From Candidatus Gerdarchaeota archaeon (GTDB taxonomy: Archaea > Asgardarchaeota > Heimdallarchaeia > JABLTI01): DNA of 21,230 bases. Position numbers and translations under genes: made by a program. Under the pieces are notes generated by a model that saw nothing but the letters and a program-made list of their open reading frames with translations, was not told the origin of the DNA and searched no databases. Below are positions 8,145 through 16,025 of this stretch, one piece after another. The stretch is from the NCBI GenBank assembly GCA_016840905.1, contig JAEORM010000024.1:1-21230 (forward strand). The letters are read 5' to 3'. Within the stretch, counting starts at the first letter, position 1, and each line of letters opens with the position of its first letter.

Positions 8145-9182
8145 ATGGCTACAGTAAATGAAACAAGCGTTGATCGAGAAGCCCGAATCCTTGAAGAAAT
8201 AAAATTAGTTGAAGGATCCAATCTTTGGGCATTGACTATGAGAAGAATGCGAAAAGATCAAATGGGTATGCTTGGATTTTATATCGTCTCTTTCCTAGTA
8301 ATTATTGCTATTTTAGCATTCTTAATTCAACAATATGATGCGATATTTGGATTAGCCAATCCCACAAATGATCCCTGGGATCAAAATAATTACTATATCG
8401 AATTATGGATTCCCGGCACACAAAAATATCTAAGATTAATTGCTCACCCACGGTATATCATCCCCGGTGATCAAACAATGGCACCATGTGCACAATATCC
8501 GTTTGGAACAGATAGTCGAGGATATGACATCCTCTCAAGAACATTCTTTGGTTCTACTTTATCTATGGTTCTTGGATTTATAGGTCAAATGACCACAAGT
8601 ATCTTAGGTATGATTATTGGATCGTTTTCAGGATATTATGGCGGAGTCTTTGATGATATTATACAAAGAGTAAATGAAATTATTAGCGCTATGCCAGGAT
8701 TTATTCTCTTTATATTTATCGTTTCAATTTTCAGAGATGTAGCAGCGACCATTCCTGGAGGCATCTATATGATCGTTATACTGATCTTTGCCCTAATAGG
8801 TTGGGGTGGAGTAAGTCTAATAGTTAGAAGTACGATTCTGTCTCTGAAAAACACTGAATTCATAGAAGCTGAGCGAGCGCTTGGCGCAAATGATAGAAGA
8901 ATTATCTTCAAACACGTTATTCCAAACTCCCTTTCACCGGTAATAGTCGTTACAACATTAGGAATTGCTAACACTCTAATAACAATTGCTGCACTTGCCT
9001 TCTTTGGTCTAGGTGATCCAACAGCTGTCTCTTGGGGTGATGATCTTGCGTACCATCGAGATAATTTACTTACTTGGTGGTGGATGCCAACATGGCCTGC
9101 AACAATGATCTTCATAACTGTTCTTGGTTTTAACCTCATGGGAGACGCTTTACGAGACGCACTCGATCCAAAACTAAAATAA
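8145..9182 (+). CDS. DppC/OppC-type ABC transporter permease
   Basis: This is the second permease of the heterodimer. A cytoplasmic N-terminus ends in RRMRKDQMGMLG, followed by TM1 (about 45-65), an outer loop of about 60 residues with the family hallmark FGTDSRGYDILSR, and five more TM helices. The EAA loop is EFIEAERALGANDRRIIFKHVIPNSLSP, and the C-terminal segment has FFGLGDP and SWGDDL. Its 345 aa is only slightly above the usual 280-310. A TAGGAGATGA stretch gives the SD before the ATG. It uses more C-ending codons than the preceding gene. The ATP-binding subunits (DppD/DppF type) and a solute-binding lipoprotein are not adjacent and must be encoded elsewhere. Confidence 0.94.
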   Translation: MATVNETSVDREARILEEIKLVEGSNLWALTMRRMRKDQMGMLGFYIVSFLVIIAILAFLIQQYDAIFGLANPTNDPWDQNNYYIELWIPGTQKYLRLIAHPRYIIPGDQTMAPCAQYPFGTDSRGYDILSRTFFGSTLSMVLGFIGQMTTSILGMIIGSFSGYYGGVFDDIIQRVNEIISAMPGFILFIFIVSIFRDVAATIPGGIYMIVILIFALIGWGGVSLIVRSTILSLKNTEFIEAERALGANDRRIIFKHVIPNSLSPVIVVTTLGIANTLITIAALAFFGLGDPTAVSWGDDLAYHRDNLLTWWWMPTWPATMIFITVLGFNLMGDALRDALDPKLK

Positions 9183-9192
9183 AATGTGAAAA

Positions 9193-9226
9193 TAAGACGT
9201 TCAACGTCTTAATTTTTTCTTTTTTT
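9193..9226 (+). terminator. Intrinsic-type terminator after the permease operon
   Basis: TAAGACGTT (9193-9201) and AACGTCTTA (9203-9211) form a perfect inverted repeat (effective stem AAGACG/CGTCTT), followed directly by a T-rich tract (ttttttcttttttt). It lies 10 nt after the dppC-like stop. Confidence 0.75.
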
Positions 9227-9246
9227 ATATTAAATATAAGAGCAAG

Positions 9247-9301
9247 TATTATAAAGGACTCATTTTGGAATTATTATATAATAATCTGACCGATTAGGCG
9301 G
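9247..9301 (+). promoter_or_regulatory. lysS promoter and SD
   Basis: TATTATAAAG at 9247-9256 is a TATA candidate giving transcription near 9280. A second one, TTATATAA at 9274-9281, would start too close to the gene to keep its SD. AGGCGG at 9296-9301 lies 8 nt before the ATG and sets the lysS start. Confidence 0.4.
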
Positions 9302-9309
9302 AAAATTTT

Positions 9310-10935
9310 ATGACAAATGAATTTGACTTTGGCGAAGATACCGAGGAAATTATTGGTAGAGGAACTTGGATTGATAAACTTGCTTTAGATGTTATTGCAC
9401 GCAAAGATAACTTAGAAGGAACTCATCCAAAGATTATCAAAACTGAAAGTGGATTAGGAGCTTCAGGATTTCCTCATATTGGTTCATTCGCAGATGCCTC
9501 TCGTGCCTATGGATTCAAATTAGCACTTGAAGATTTAGGACGAGAATCTGAATTTATTGCTTTTGCTGATGATATGGATGGATTAAGGAAGGTTCCTGCT
9601 GGATGCCCAGCAGAATTAAAGGAACATCTTGGAAAACCTGTATCACTTATCCAAGATCCATGGGGGTGCCATAAAAGTTATGGTGAACATATGTCTTCAT
9701 TGTTAAAGGAAGCATTAGAAAAAGCTGGGATAGAATTCACAGCTGGTTCAGCAAATAAAATGTATTCTACAGGTAAAATGGCACCACAAGTTAAAAAAGT
9801 CCTTTTACAAGCAAAATTAGCAGGTCAAATTATCCAAGAAACTACAAAACAAGAAAAATATCTTGAAGTGTTACCTTATCACGCAGTGTGTAAGAATTGT
9901 GGGAAAATATACACAACTAAAGCTATCAGTTTTGATGAGAAGAAAGGTTTAGTCGAATACTTGTGTGAAGGAGATGAAATACGAGGTAAAAAATTAGATG
10001 GTTGTGGGCATCATGGATTTGCTGACATCAAAAAAGATGAAGGAAAACTAACCTGGAAGGTAGAATTCGCAGCAAGATGGGAATTGCAACAAATCGATTT
10101 TGAAGCCTTCGGTAAAGATATCTTTGAATCAGTTATTTGCAATGACCAAATTTGTAAGGAAATTTTCAAGTACGAACCACCAACTCATGCAAGATATGAA
10201 ATGTTCCTAGATAAAGGTGGAGCAAAAATATCAAAATCAACAGGTAATGTTTTCACACCACAAACTTGGTTTAAATATGGCTCAACCGAATCATTGTCAT
10301 TATTAACCTATAAACGAATGGGTGGAAGTAGAACACTAGCAATTGATGATATTCCTATTTACATGAAAGAATTGGATTATTTAGAAGACATTTACTTTGG
10401 TAGAATTAAGGAAGGAAATCAAGCTCGTAAACGCAAATTATCAGGATTGTATGAATATTGTTTTCATTTAAAAACACCTGAAAATTGTTCGATACATATA
10501 CCCTATACATTATTGGTTAATCTTATAGCAGTTGCACCTAAGAATAAAAGAGAAGAATTTCTTGAAGCAAGTTTACGAGATTATGGTTATCTAAAAGAAG
10601 GCAACACATTAGCTGAAATAAATGATAGAATAAAATATGCTGAAAATTGGATAAAGGATTACAAGAAACTTGAGGATATATCAGTAAATTTAACTGAAGA
10701 AGAAAAATCTCTCATTACAGATTTCATTGATGTTTTAAGTAAATGTAAAACCGCAGATGAAATTCAAACAGCTATTTTTGAAACTGCCAGAGGTAAAAAT
10801 ATGAAACCAGGAAATTTCTTTGCCTTACTCTATAAGTTATTATTGAATACTGATCGTGGTCCAAAATTAGGTCCCTATATCTATACTATAGGAACTGCTA
10901 ATACAATTAAAACATTAAAGAAAAATCTCAAGTAG
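9310..10935 (+). CDS. lysS: Lysyl-tRNA synthetase, class I (archaeal type)
   Basis: This enzyme charges tRNA-Lys with lysine in the cytosol. It is the Rossmann-fold class I enzyme found in most archaea and some bacteria, not the class II LysRS of eukaryotes. The HIGH-type motif is SGFPHIGS (about 52-59) and the KMSKS-type motif is AKISKSTGN (about 305-313). Between them are zinc-ribbon-like pairs, CKNC (about 193) and the Cys/His cluster CEGD...GCGHHG (about 225-240). The helical C-terminal half would bind the anticodon stem. Its 541 aa is within the family range. The ATG has a good SD (AGGCGG). It stands alone, with a strong hairpin terminator immediately downstream. Confidence 0.97.
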   Translation: MTNEFDFGEDTEEIIGRGTWIDKLALDVIARKDNLEGTHPKIIKTESGLGASGFPHIGSFADASRAYGFKLALEDLGRESEFIAFADDMDGLRKVPAGCPAELKEHLGKPVSLIQDPWGCHKSYGEHMSSLLKEALEKAGIEFTAGSANKMYSTGKMAPQVKKVLLQAKLAGQIIQETTKQEKYLEVLPYHAVCKNCGKIYTTKAISFDEKKGLVEYLCEGDEIRGKKLDGCGHHGFADIKKDEGKLTWKVEFAARWELQQIDFEAFGKDIFESVICNDQICKEIFKYEPPTHARYEMFLDKGGAKISKSTGNVFTPQTWFKYGSTESLSLLTYKRMGGSRTLAIDDIPIYMKELDYLEDIYFGRIKEGNQARKRKLSGLYEYCFHLKTPENCSIHIPYTLLVNLIAVAPKNKREEFLEASLRDYGYLKEGNTLAEINDRIKYAENWIKDYKKLEDISVNLTEEEKSLITDFIDVLSKCKTADEIQTAIFETARGKNMKPGNFFALLYKLLLNTDRGPKLGPYIYTIGTANTIKTLKKNLK

Positions 10936-10939
10936 ATAT

Positions 10940-10980
10940 TTTTGTTCATAGAAAATCTATGAACAAAACAACTCTTTTTA
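10940..10980 (+). terminator. Strong hairpin terminator of lysS
   Basis: A 13-bp perfect stem (10940-10952 with 10956-10968; arm core TTTGTTCATAGA) closes on a 3-nt AAA loop and is followed by ctcttttta. It starts 4 nt after the lysS stop. A TATA-like TTTTTATATG at about 10976-10985 follows and may serve the next gene. Confidence 0.75.
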
Positions 10981-11023
10981 TATGTAAACTATTAAGATAA
11001 TTCAAAACATTAATCTAAAGATT

Positions 11024-11347
11024 ATGAGAGTAATTTTAATGGAATATAAACAATTACTAGGATATATGGTATACGATAAAGATTCTATTGAATTAGGAAA
11101 AATTGTTAGAATAGATAGATTACCTCATATTTTAACCAAAAAAATTGTTCCCCACATTGTTATCCAAGTAAAGATTAGTTTACTAAAACGATTAAATATT
11201 ACTTTTGATGTAGGAGAAATTGGAAGAATAGAAAGTAATAAAGTCTGGTTAAAAATCAATAATGATCATTTTAAAGAAAGACTTGAGAGGGAAATATTGC
11301 TATATGAGGAAAAGCAACGTTATAGAAGATATGTAAGAACTAGATAA
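11024..11347 (+). CDS. PRC-barrel-like small protein (107 aa)
   Basis: Residues about 10-80 (QLLGYMVYDKDSIELGKIVR, then IGRIESNKVWLKI) have the strand pattern and Gly spacing of a PRC-barrel domain. Archaeal proteins of this kind have been linked to RNA processing and, in other lineages, to cell division. The tail (about 80-107) is a highly basic, Arg/Lys-rich helix that could bind nucleic acid or membrane. There is no TM segment. ATG at 11024 is the first start; ATG at 11039 (MEYKQLLGYM) looks more like the usual PRC-barrel opening and has GAG upstream, so it may be the true start. It converges on TYW1 with a 9-nt gap. Confidence 0.68.
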   Translation: MRVILMEYKQLLGYMVYDKDSIELGKIVRIDRLPHILTKKIVPHIVIQVKISLLKRLNITFDVGEIGRIESNKVWLKINNDHFKERLEREILLYEEKQRYRRYVRTR

Positions 11348-11356
11348 GTCCTTATT

Positions 11357-12340
11357 TTAAAGATTAGTAATTTTTAGTGGATGTTTATCATTTGAAAGAA
11401 TGACAACTTTACTTTCTTCCATTTCAAATACTTGTTTATAATTAGGCATTTCGTCTAAGATTTCGTTAGCAAATAATTTAATATCTTCAATAAAAGGCAT
11501 ATTTTTTCTAGTTACTCTATGTTGTGAAAAACCTACTGGAACAAATCCTTTGATTTCAATAAAGGAAGGATTAGCTTTTTCTATTAATGGAACATAATCT
11601 TTCGGTTTAATCATATTGATGTTTTTTGCCATAGTTAATCTAGTAACTGTTCGAGTTTTCATCTTACTCATAATCTCTAAACTATGTAATATTCTTTGCC
11701 AACCATCTTTTACTAGTGGTCTACAGACTTTAACATATTCAGCTTTATCTGGTGCGGGAATTGTAATATATAATTGGGTGGGAGCTATTCCAGTATCAAT
11801 CATTTTTTGGAAACTTTCTGGATTCGTTCCATTTGATACTAAAAAGGTTGATAAGCCATTCTCTTTCAATAAAACTAATAATTCAGTTAAAAAAGGATAA
11901 AGAGTTGGTTCTCCTGCCAAACTTAATGCTACATGCTTTGGACTACTAGCTTCTTCAAATTTTTCTTGGGAAACGATTGGTTTATATCCAGAGATACAAC
12001 GTTTCCATCCCCACAATAATCCTTTCAAAACTTCTTCAGGAGAATCAAATTCAGAATCAGCTACTTTCCAAACTGGTTTTTCACCAATATCTTTTTCCTG
12101 TAAACGCCAGCAAAATAAACATTGATGATTACATAGAAGAGTAGGTGTTGCTTGTATACAACGATGACTTTCAATACCATAAGCGTTCTTATAACAAAAG
12201 CGATCATTTTTCAAATAATTGTGTGTCCACAAACATTTCTTAACAGCTATTTGCTTGCCATATAATTGATACCCTTGTTTAGCTAACCGTTCTTTGATTT
12301 TTGGTAAAATTACTGAGGGTATTGAATGATCATTAGTCAT
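11357..12340 (-). CDS. taw1: tRNA 4-demethylwyosine synthase TYW1 (radical SAM)
   Basis: It condenses two carbons from pyruvate with m1G37 of tRNA-Phe to form 4-demethylwyosine (imG-14), the first committed step of wyosine synthesis. The radical-SAM cluster motif CNHQCLFC (about residues 65-75) follows three further Cys (in CLWTHNY, FCYKN and SHRCIQ) that match the second Fe-S cluster of archaeal TYW1. LAGEPTLYP and FLVSNGTNPE are typical of the family, and YITIPAPDKAEYVKVCRP fits its later barrel strands. Archaeal enzymes of about 310-340 aa lack the flavodoxin domain of the eukaryotic protein, as here. I chose ATG at 12340 because the N-terminus then matches known archaeal lengths; a TTG at 12370, touching the endA stop, is possible. 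It forms an operon with endA. Confidence 0.95.
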   Translation of the reverse strand: MTNDHSIPSVILPKIKERLAKQGYQLYGKQIAVKKCLWTHNYLKNDRFCYKNAYGIESHRCIQATPTLLCNHQCLFCWRLQEKDIGEKPVWKVADSEFDSPEEVLKGLLWGWKRCISGYKPIVSQEKFEEASSPKHVALSLAGEPTLYPFLTELLVLLKENGLSTFLVSNGTNPESFQKMIDTGIAPTQLYITIPAPDKAEYVKVCRPLVKDGWQRILHSLEIMSKMKTRTVTRLTMAKNINMIKPKDYVPLIEKANPSFIEIKGFVPVGFSQHRVTRKNMPFIEDIKLFANEILDEMPNYKQVFEMEESKVVILSNDKHPLKITNL

Positions 12341-12370
12341 TAGGAACACTTTTTCTAATTGATAATACAA

Positions 12371-12949
12371 CTATGGTTTATCCCAGGTGAATCCATAATA
12401 TCGAACTTCATTATTTGTAAGTATTGTTCCGATAACAAATTTCTTTCGAACAGAAGTTGCTAAACGACCTGCACGAACTAATTCTCTTGCAGTTAATTCA
12501 CTCCCTTTAGGTAATGCGGTAATTACATATGGTGAATGATCAATTCCTGGTCCTTGTTGATATACTGCAAAATCAGCACCAAATTTTAATCCAGGTCGGG
12601 GAATTAATCCTCTTTTTCTCATATCTTTATAGATGAGCATTTTTTCCTCAAAAAGATCAATTGCTTTTTTTCCGATTTTTAAAAGCTCTTCAAAATTTAC
12701 TGGGAATTTTTTCTCTACTCTATAAACAATTATTTTCTTCTTTTCTAACAAATAACAGGCTTCAATTAGAGATAATTCTAAAGGACGATCAAATTCCTCA
12801 CCTTTGGGTTTACGTATACCTAATGGTTTACCATAAAAACCAGAATTGTATAAACGTGATCCTTGTGAAAAATCCCAAACCATAACACGATTCTTTATCA
12901 ACTCTGCAAAAATATTAGATTCATTATTTCCTAATTTTGGTTCAGACAT
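12371..12949 (-). CDS. endA: tRNA-splicing endonuclease EndA
   Basis: It cuts introns from pre-tRNA (and pre-rRNA) at bulge-helix-bulge motifs. The C-terminal catalytic domain carries the expected triad: Tyr in FAVYQQGPG, His in IDHSPY and Lys in SVRKKFVIG. The N-terminal half has YGKPLGIRKPKG and LSLIEACYLLEKKKI, usual for archaeal EndA. At about 190 aa it is the size of the homotetrameric alpha4 type, with no duplicated or fused unit. ATG at 12949 is taken as the start; an in-frame TTG lies 15 nt upstream (12964). It is directly followed by TYW1, so two tRNA-maturation steps are transcribed together. The hairpin at 13008-13032 separates it from the PhoU-like gene upstream. Confidence 0.95.
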   Translation of the reverse strand: MSEPKLGNNESNIFAELIKNRVMVWDFSQGSRLYNSGFYGKPLGIRKPKGEEFDRPLELSLIEACYLLEKKKIIVYRVEKKFPVNFEELLKIGKKAIDLFEEKMLIYKDMRKRGLIPRPGLKFGADFAVYQQGPGIDHSPYVITALPKGSELTARELVRAGRLATSVRKKFVIGTILTNNEVRYYGFTWDKP

Positions 12950-13007
12950 GGTTTGTTCATCCAAATAAGAGCTATTATTCTACATCACTTTAGAATAAAA
13001 GGAAAAT

Positions 13008-13032
13008 AAATTCTTCTAAGAAAGAAGAATTT
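13008..13032 (-). terminator. Terminator of the PhoU-like gene
   Basis: AAATTCTTCT (13008-13017) and AGAAGAATTT (13023-13032) form a perfect 10-bp stem with a 5-nt loop. On the minus strand it is followed by a T-rich stretch (ttattttcctttta). It ends the 13047-13703 transcript and lies just upstream of endA. Confidence 0.65.
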
Positions 13033-13046
13033 GAGCTATTCACTAA

Positions 13047-13703
13047 CTAGCGACTCATTGCATACATTCGAATATATTGTGCTACATCTCTAGCAGAGTC
13101 AACCATGTTTTCAATTCTATCAATTGATTCTCTTACTAAATAAACAACACTTTTAGGAGCATCAATATATGCAAGTTCATAAATTAAAGCACGGTAATTT
13201 GTATCAGCATTATTTTCAGTAATTTCAATTTGCTCAGCAAGTTCTATTACGCGATCTAAGCTTTGATAGAGAGAACGCATTAAATTAATTATGTCTTTTG
13301 CTGCAACTAAATTCTTATCAATTAATCCTTGAATATTATTAGCAAAATTTTCAGGTGGTAACCAATTAACATCAAGTTGTTCTAAGAAATAAGCAGCACC
13401 CTGAGCAAGATCAATTATTTGATCAACAGTACGAATTATTCTCATAAGATCTTGTCTGAAGAGTAGTGCTGGACCGGCATCAGAAATTTCTTTCATGGCA
13501 TCATTTTTCAGGGTATTAGCTTTTGCTTCTAGTGCATTTAATTCATTAACACTTTGATCAAATTTTGTTCTTCCAGGAGTTTTCCAATGTTCTATAATTT
13601 GAGCTAAAACTTCTACACCGTTTAAAACAATTCTTGAATGATCAAGTATAATATCTAATACTTTCTTTTCAACATTGTTACCATTTGTTTTTTGATATAC
13701 CAT
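13047..13703 (-). CDS. PhoU-like / DUF47 family protein
   Basis: This is an all-helical protein of 218 aa with two PhoU-type repeats. The repeats contain the acidic metal-binding positions of the family (ALEAKANTLKNDAMKEI in the first, EITENNADTNYRALIYEL in the second) and the RQDLMRIIRTVDQIIDLA segment typical of DUF47. DUF47 proteins usually accompany a Pit-type phosphate/sulfate transporter and are thought to regulate it. No transporter gene is adjacent here, so the partner is unknown. No membrane segment is visible. The ATG is preceded by AGGT with a 9-nt spacer. It is divergent from the 395-aa gene. Confidence 0.85.
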   Translation of the reverse strand: MVYQKTNGNNVEKKVLDIILDHSRIVLNGVEVLAQIIEHWKTPGRTKFDQSVNELNALEAKANTLKNDAMKEISDAGPALLFRQDLMRIIRTVDQIIDLAQGAAYFLEQLDVNWLPPENFANNIQGLIDKNLVAAKDIINLMRSLYQSLDRVIELAEQIEITENNADTNYRALIYELAYIDAPKSVVYLVRESIDRIENMVDSARDVAQYIRMYAMSR

Positions 13704-13922
13704 AGCTGTTCTACCTGATTTCTACATCCGAAATTATCTATATGTCAAAGAAGCGTTAAGTTCGACTTTTTAATCTTTTAGGTAATGCTAGTATATTTCT
13801 GCAAAAAGCATAAAACAGTTTATATTAAATAATTTCTTATATGAAGATAGAGTTTAAACTGTCCAATAGGAGTTATTAAAATTAAACATTGAATGAATAA
13901 CTAGTTGAGTTGAGTTAACATC
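13704..13922. promoter_or_regulatory. Divergent intergenic region with inverted repeats
   Basis: This 219-nt spacer lies between the PhoU-like gene and the 395-aa gene. ACAGTTTA (13815-13822) and TAAACTGT (13855-13862) are inverted copies 32 nt apart; the second overlaps a 10-bp palindrome AGTTTAAACT (13851-13860). The tttatattaaat just after the first arm could be a TATA element for the + gene. The rest shows nothing recognisable. Confidence 0.3.
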
Positions 13923-15110
13923 ATGATTAATACTACCTTTCATGATATTTCTGAAGTGGCTACAAAACAGTATAATAAAGATGCCAAAGATGAACTTGAA
14001 AATAAATTAAAATCTTTTCTAAAGGAAACCTCAGTTGATATTATAAAACAACTAGGGTTACAATATGTTTTCATGTTCTTTTCATCCTGCATTGCAAAAA
14101 GCAACAACCATGATATAATTAGTACAAGTGATGTTAAAGAAGCTTTTACGTTTTTAAAATATATTCTCTCTCGAGATTCAGTGGAAAATATTCTTCTTAA
14201 TAGTGGCATTAATCTTGGTTTACCACAAACAGAAATACCAAAGAATCGTTTGGTAGATCTATTACAAATTAAAGGTGATATTAAAACCAAGAATAATTTA
14301 GATTCAAAAATTACTCGATTGGTTGAATTTTTATCAGATCAAAGACTTGCTGCAAAACACATTGACAGAATTGAGAAAGAATTAAGGGCAACAATCCTCT
14401 TTATATCAAGATTATTTTGTATCAGTAGATTAAATCCAACACCAGTTGTTCCCACAACAGATATTGATACTGCTTATGATTTCGCAAGATATCTAATGCT
14501 AAAATTAACTCCTTTGAAATTAAGAATATTAAATGTTTTATATCTTATAGATGATGAAAATATTTGGCGAAAAATACCTAAAATGTTCTTCGACCAAACT
14601 ACTCATGACCATCTAAGTAACACTGCCTATTCTAAATGGGAAAGTGAATTACCTGAGAATTTTGAGGTACTTAAAAAGCATATAAATTGTAGTTCAAGAC
14701 CTTTTATCGCTGCAATTTTAGGTTATAGCGAACTTTATGGCGCAAAAAATCAAATTTCTCGTGTAAGTAGTGAGGAATTAGTAGATATATTAGATGCTTT
14801 TGAAAAACAAATATTCGGTAATTTAAGTCCAATGATTATGGAAGATAGAGGATTAGTTTTAACTTTCACTGAAGAAGGATTAGAAGTTTTAGGCGATATT
14901 TCTAATTGGATTACAGATTTAATAGTAAACAAATTGGGTAAAGATGAATTTGTCTTTAATTTCTCTTCAACTGTTCCCCGACAGATCTCACTTTTATTCT
15001 TTATTTCGATTTTTGAGACCATTAAAAGTAAAGAACGAAAAATAGATTTAATACATATTCTAGCTGCTCTAACAAAATGGACAAATATACTCCAGTCACT
15101 CATAATGTAA
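13923..15110 (+). CDS. Unrecognised helical protein, AAA-lid/histone-fold-like repeats (395 aa)
   Basis: I do not recognise a family. The protein is almost entirely helical and soluble. Three segments share a pattern of a long hydrophobic helix, a turn, then S/T-x-D-hydrophobic and an A-containing helix: about 45-82 (ending IISTSDVKEAFTFLKYIL), about 150-192 (ISRLFCISRLNPTPVVPTTD, then AYDFARYLML) and about 345-392 (ending IDLIHILAALTKWTNIL). The first two look like the lid domain of MCM/AAA+ proteins or a histone-type fold (helix, turn, VTxxDVxxA), but there is no Walker A or B motif. The start ATG has only a weak SD. The TraB-like gene begins 28 nt after its stop, suggesting co-transcription. 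Confidence 0.75.
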   Translation: MINTTFHDISEVATKQYNKDAKDELENKLKSFLKETSVDIIKQLGLQYVFMFFSSCIAKSNNHDIISTSDVKEAFTFLKYILSRDSVENILLNSGINLGLPQTEIPKNRLVDLLQIKGDIKTKNNLDSKITRLVEFLSDQRLAAKHIDRIEKELRATILFISRLFCISRLNPTPVVPTTDIDTAYDFARYLMLKLTPLKLRILNVLYLIDDENIWRKIPKMFFDQTTHDHLSNTAYSKWESELPENFEVLKKHINCSSRPFIAAILGYSELYGAKNQISRVSSEELVDILDAFEKQIFGNLSPMIMEDRGLVLTFTEEGLEVLGDISNWITDLIVNKLGKDEFVFNFSSTVPRQISLLFFISIFETIKSKERKIDLIHILAALTKWTNILQSLIM

Positions 15111-15138
15111 AAATTAAATCTAAAGGATAGATGCTTAA

Positions 15139-16008
15139 TTGGTAAAAATTACTCTTGTAGGGATAACTCATATTGATTTCAAAAGTCAGGAAAAGGTAGC
15201 AAATATACTTAGAACTATTAATCCAGATGCTGTTTGTTTAGAACTTGATGACTATCGTCTCGAGATTTTGAAATCAAACGATTTAAAAGAAAAAAATAAT
15301 CAAATACAGGAGATTAAATCAGATTCAAAGAATGAGAATAATAACAATATTTCTCCAATAGATGAGTTAAAAGAAGAAACTGAAAATAAATACGATTTTG
15401 CAGAAGGATTCTCTTCACTTTTAGAGGACATAGGCTTTTTTGAAGGAGAGCTTGCTAGAATTTCAAAAGTTGATTTGCCCGGTAAAGAGATGTTAGTTGC
15501 ATATAATACAGCAAAAGAACTTGGGGCTAAAATCTACTTAATTGATCGTTCAATTCAAGATATCAGCAAAGTAATTGAAGAAGAAGTTTCAATTGAAGAA
15601 GCAAAGAAGTTTCAGGATATAGTAGATGAATTAATTTTTGAAAAAGATATTGTTTCTAAACCTCTTGATATACTCTCTGAAAAATCAGAAACTTCAGATA
15701 TACCTACTAAAGAAGAAAATGAAATAGATAAATTAGCAGAAAAAGAAACAATTAATTTAGAGGAAGTTTTTGAAATATTCAAAGATCAAAATTCATTAAG
15801 TAGTATACTTTCACTCTTCAGTTCTAATTTCCCAAAATTATATTCTGTCTTATTAGAAGATCGAAATATTTACATGACAAAACAAATTTTGAAAGTAGCA
15901 AATGAACATTCTAATATTGTTGCTGTTTTAGGATATGGCCATTTAGGAGAAGTAGAAGCAGCATTAAAAGAATTTGGTGAAGATATTCAAATCGAAGTTA
16001 TTCGTTGA
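15139..16008 (+). CDS. TraB/PrgY-family protein with acidic inserts
   Basis: The conserved family positions are present: an N-terminal GITH motif (about 8-11, usually GTAH) followed by PDAVCLELDDYRLEIL, GKEMLVAYNTAKELGAKIYLIDR in the middle, and near the C-terminus EDRNIYMTKQIL and VLGYGHLGEVEA (usually GAGH). TraB/PrgY relatives are linked to pheromone shutdown in enterococci and resemble the TIKI/GumN metalloprotease-like fold; the archaeal function is unknown. Two low-complexity, strongly acidic K/E/N/D-rich stretches (about 50-85 and 150-210) interrupt the core, and no TM helices are visible. The start is TTG (AAGGAT upstream); the nearby ATG at 15131 stops after four codons. It probably shares an operon with the 395-aa gene. 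Confidence 0.85.
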   Translation: MVKITLVGITHIDFKSQEKVANILRTINPDAVCLELDDYRLEILKSNDLKEKNNQIQEIKSDSKNENNNNISPIDELKEETENKYDFAEGFSSLLEDIGFFEGELARISKVDLPGKEMLVAYNTAKELGAKIYLIDRSIQDISKVIEEEVSIEEAKKFQDIVDELIFEKDIVSKPLDILSEKSETSDIPTKEENEIDKLAEKETINLEEVFEIFKDQNSLSSILSLFSSNFPKLYSVLLEDRNIYMTKQILKVANEHSNIVAVLGYGHLGEVEAALKEFGEDIQIEVIR

Positions 16009-16025
16009 ATACCAAAAGAAATTCT

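Noticed and set aside
8765..9139. Long open frame (124 aa) on the minus strand inside the dppC-like gene
   Set aside because: It is opposite a clear permease with EAA loop and TM helices. Its translation has no family-like pattern and it has no SD, so it is a shadow.
13940..15103. Two minus-strand open frames inside the 395-aa gene (13940-14290, 14750-15103)
   Set aside because: They are out of register with each other, with Ser/Ile/Lys-rich translations typical of antisense AT-rich DNA. The + frame is continuous, with normal composition.
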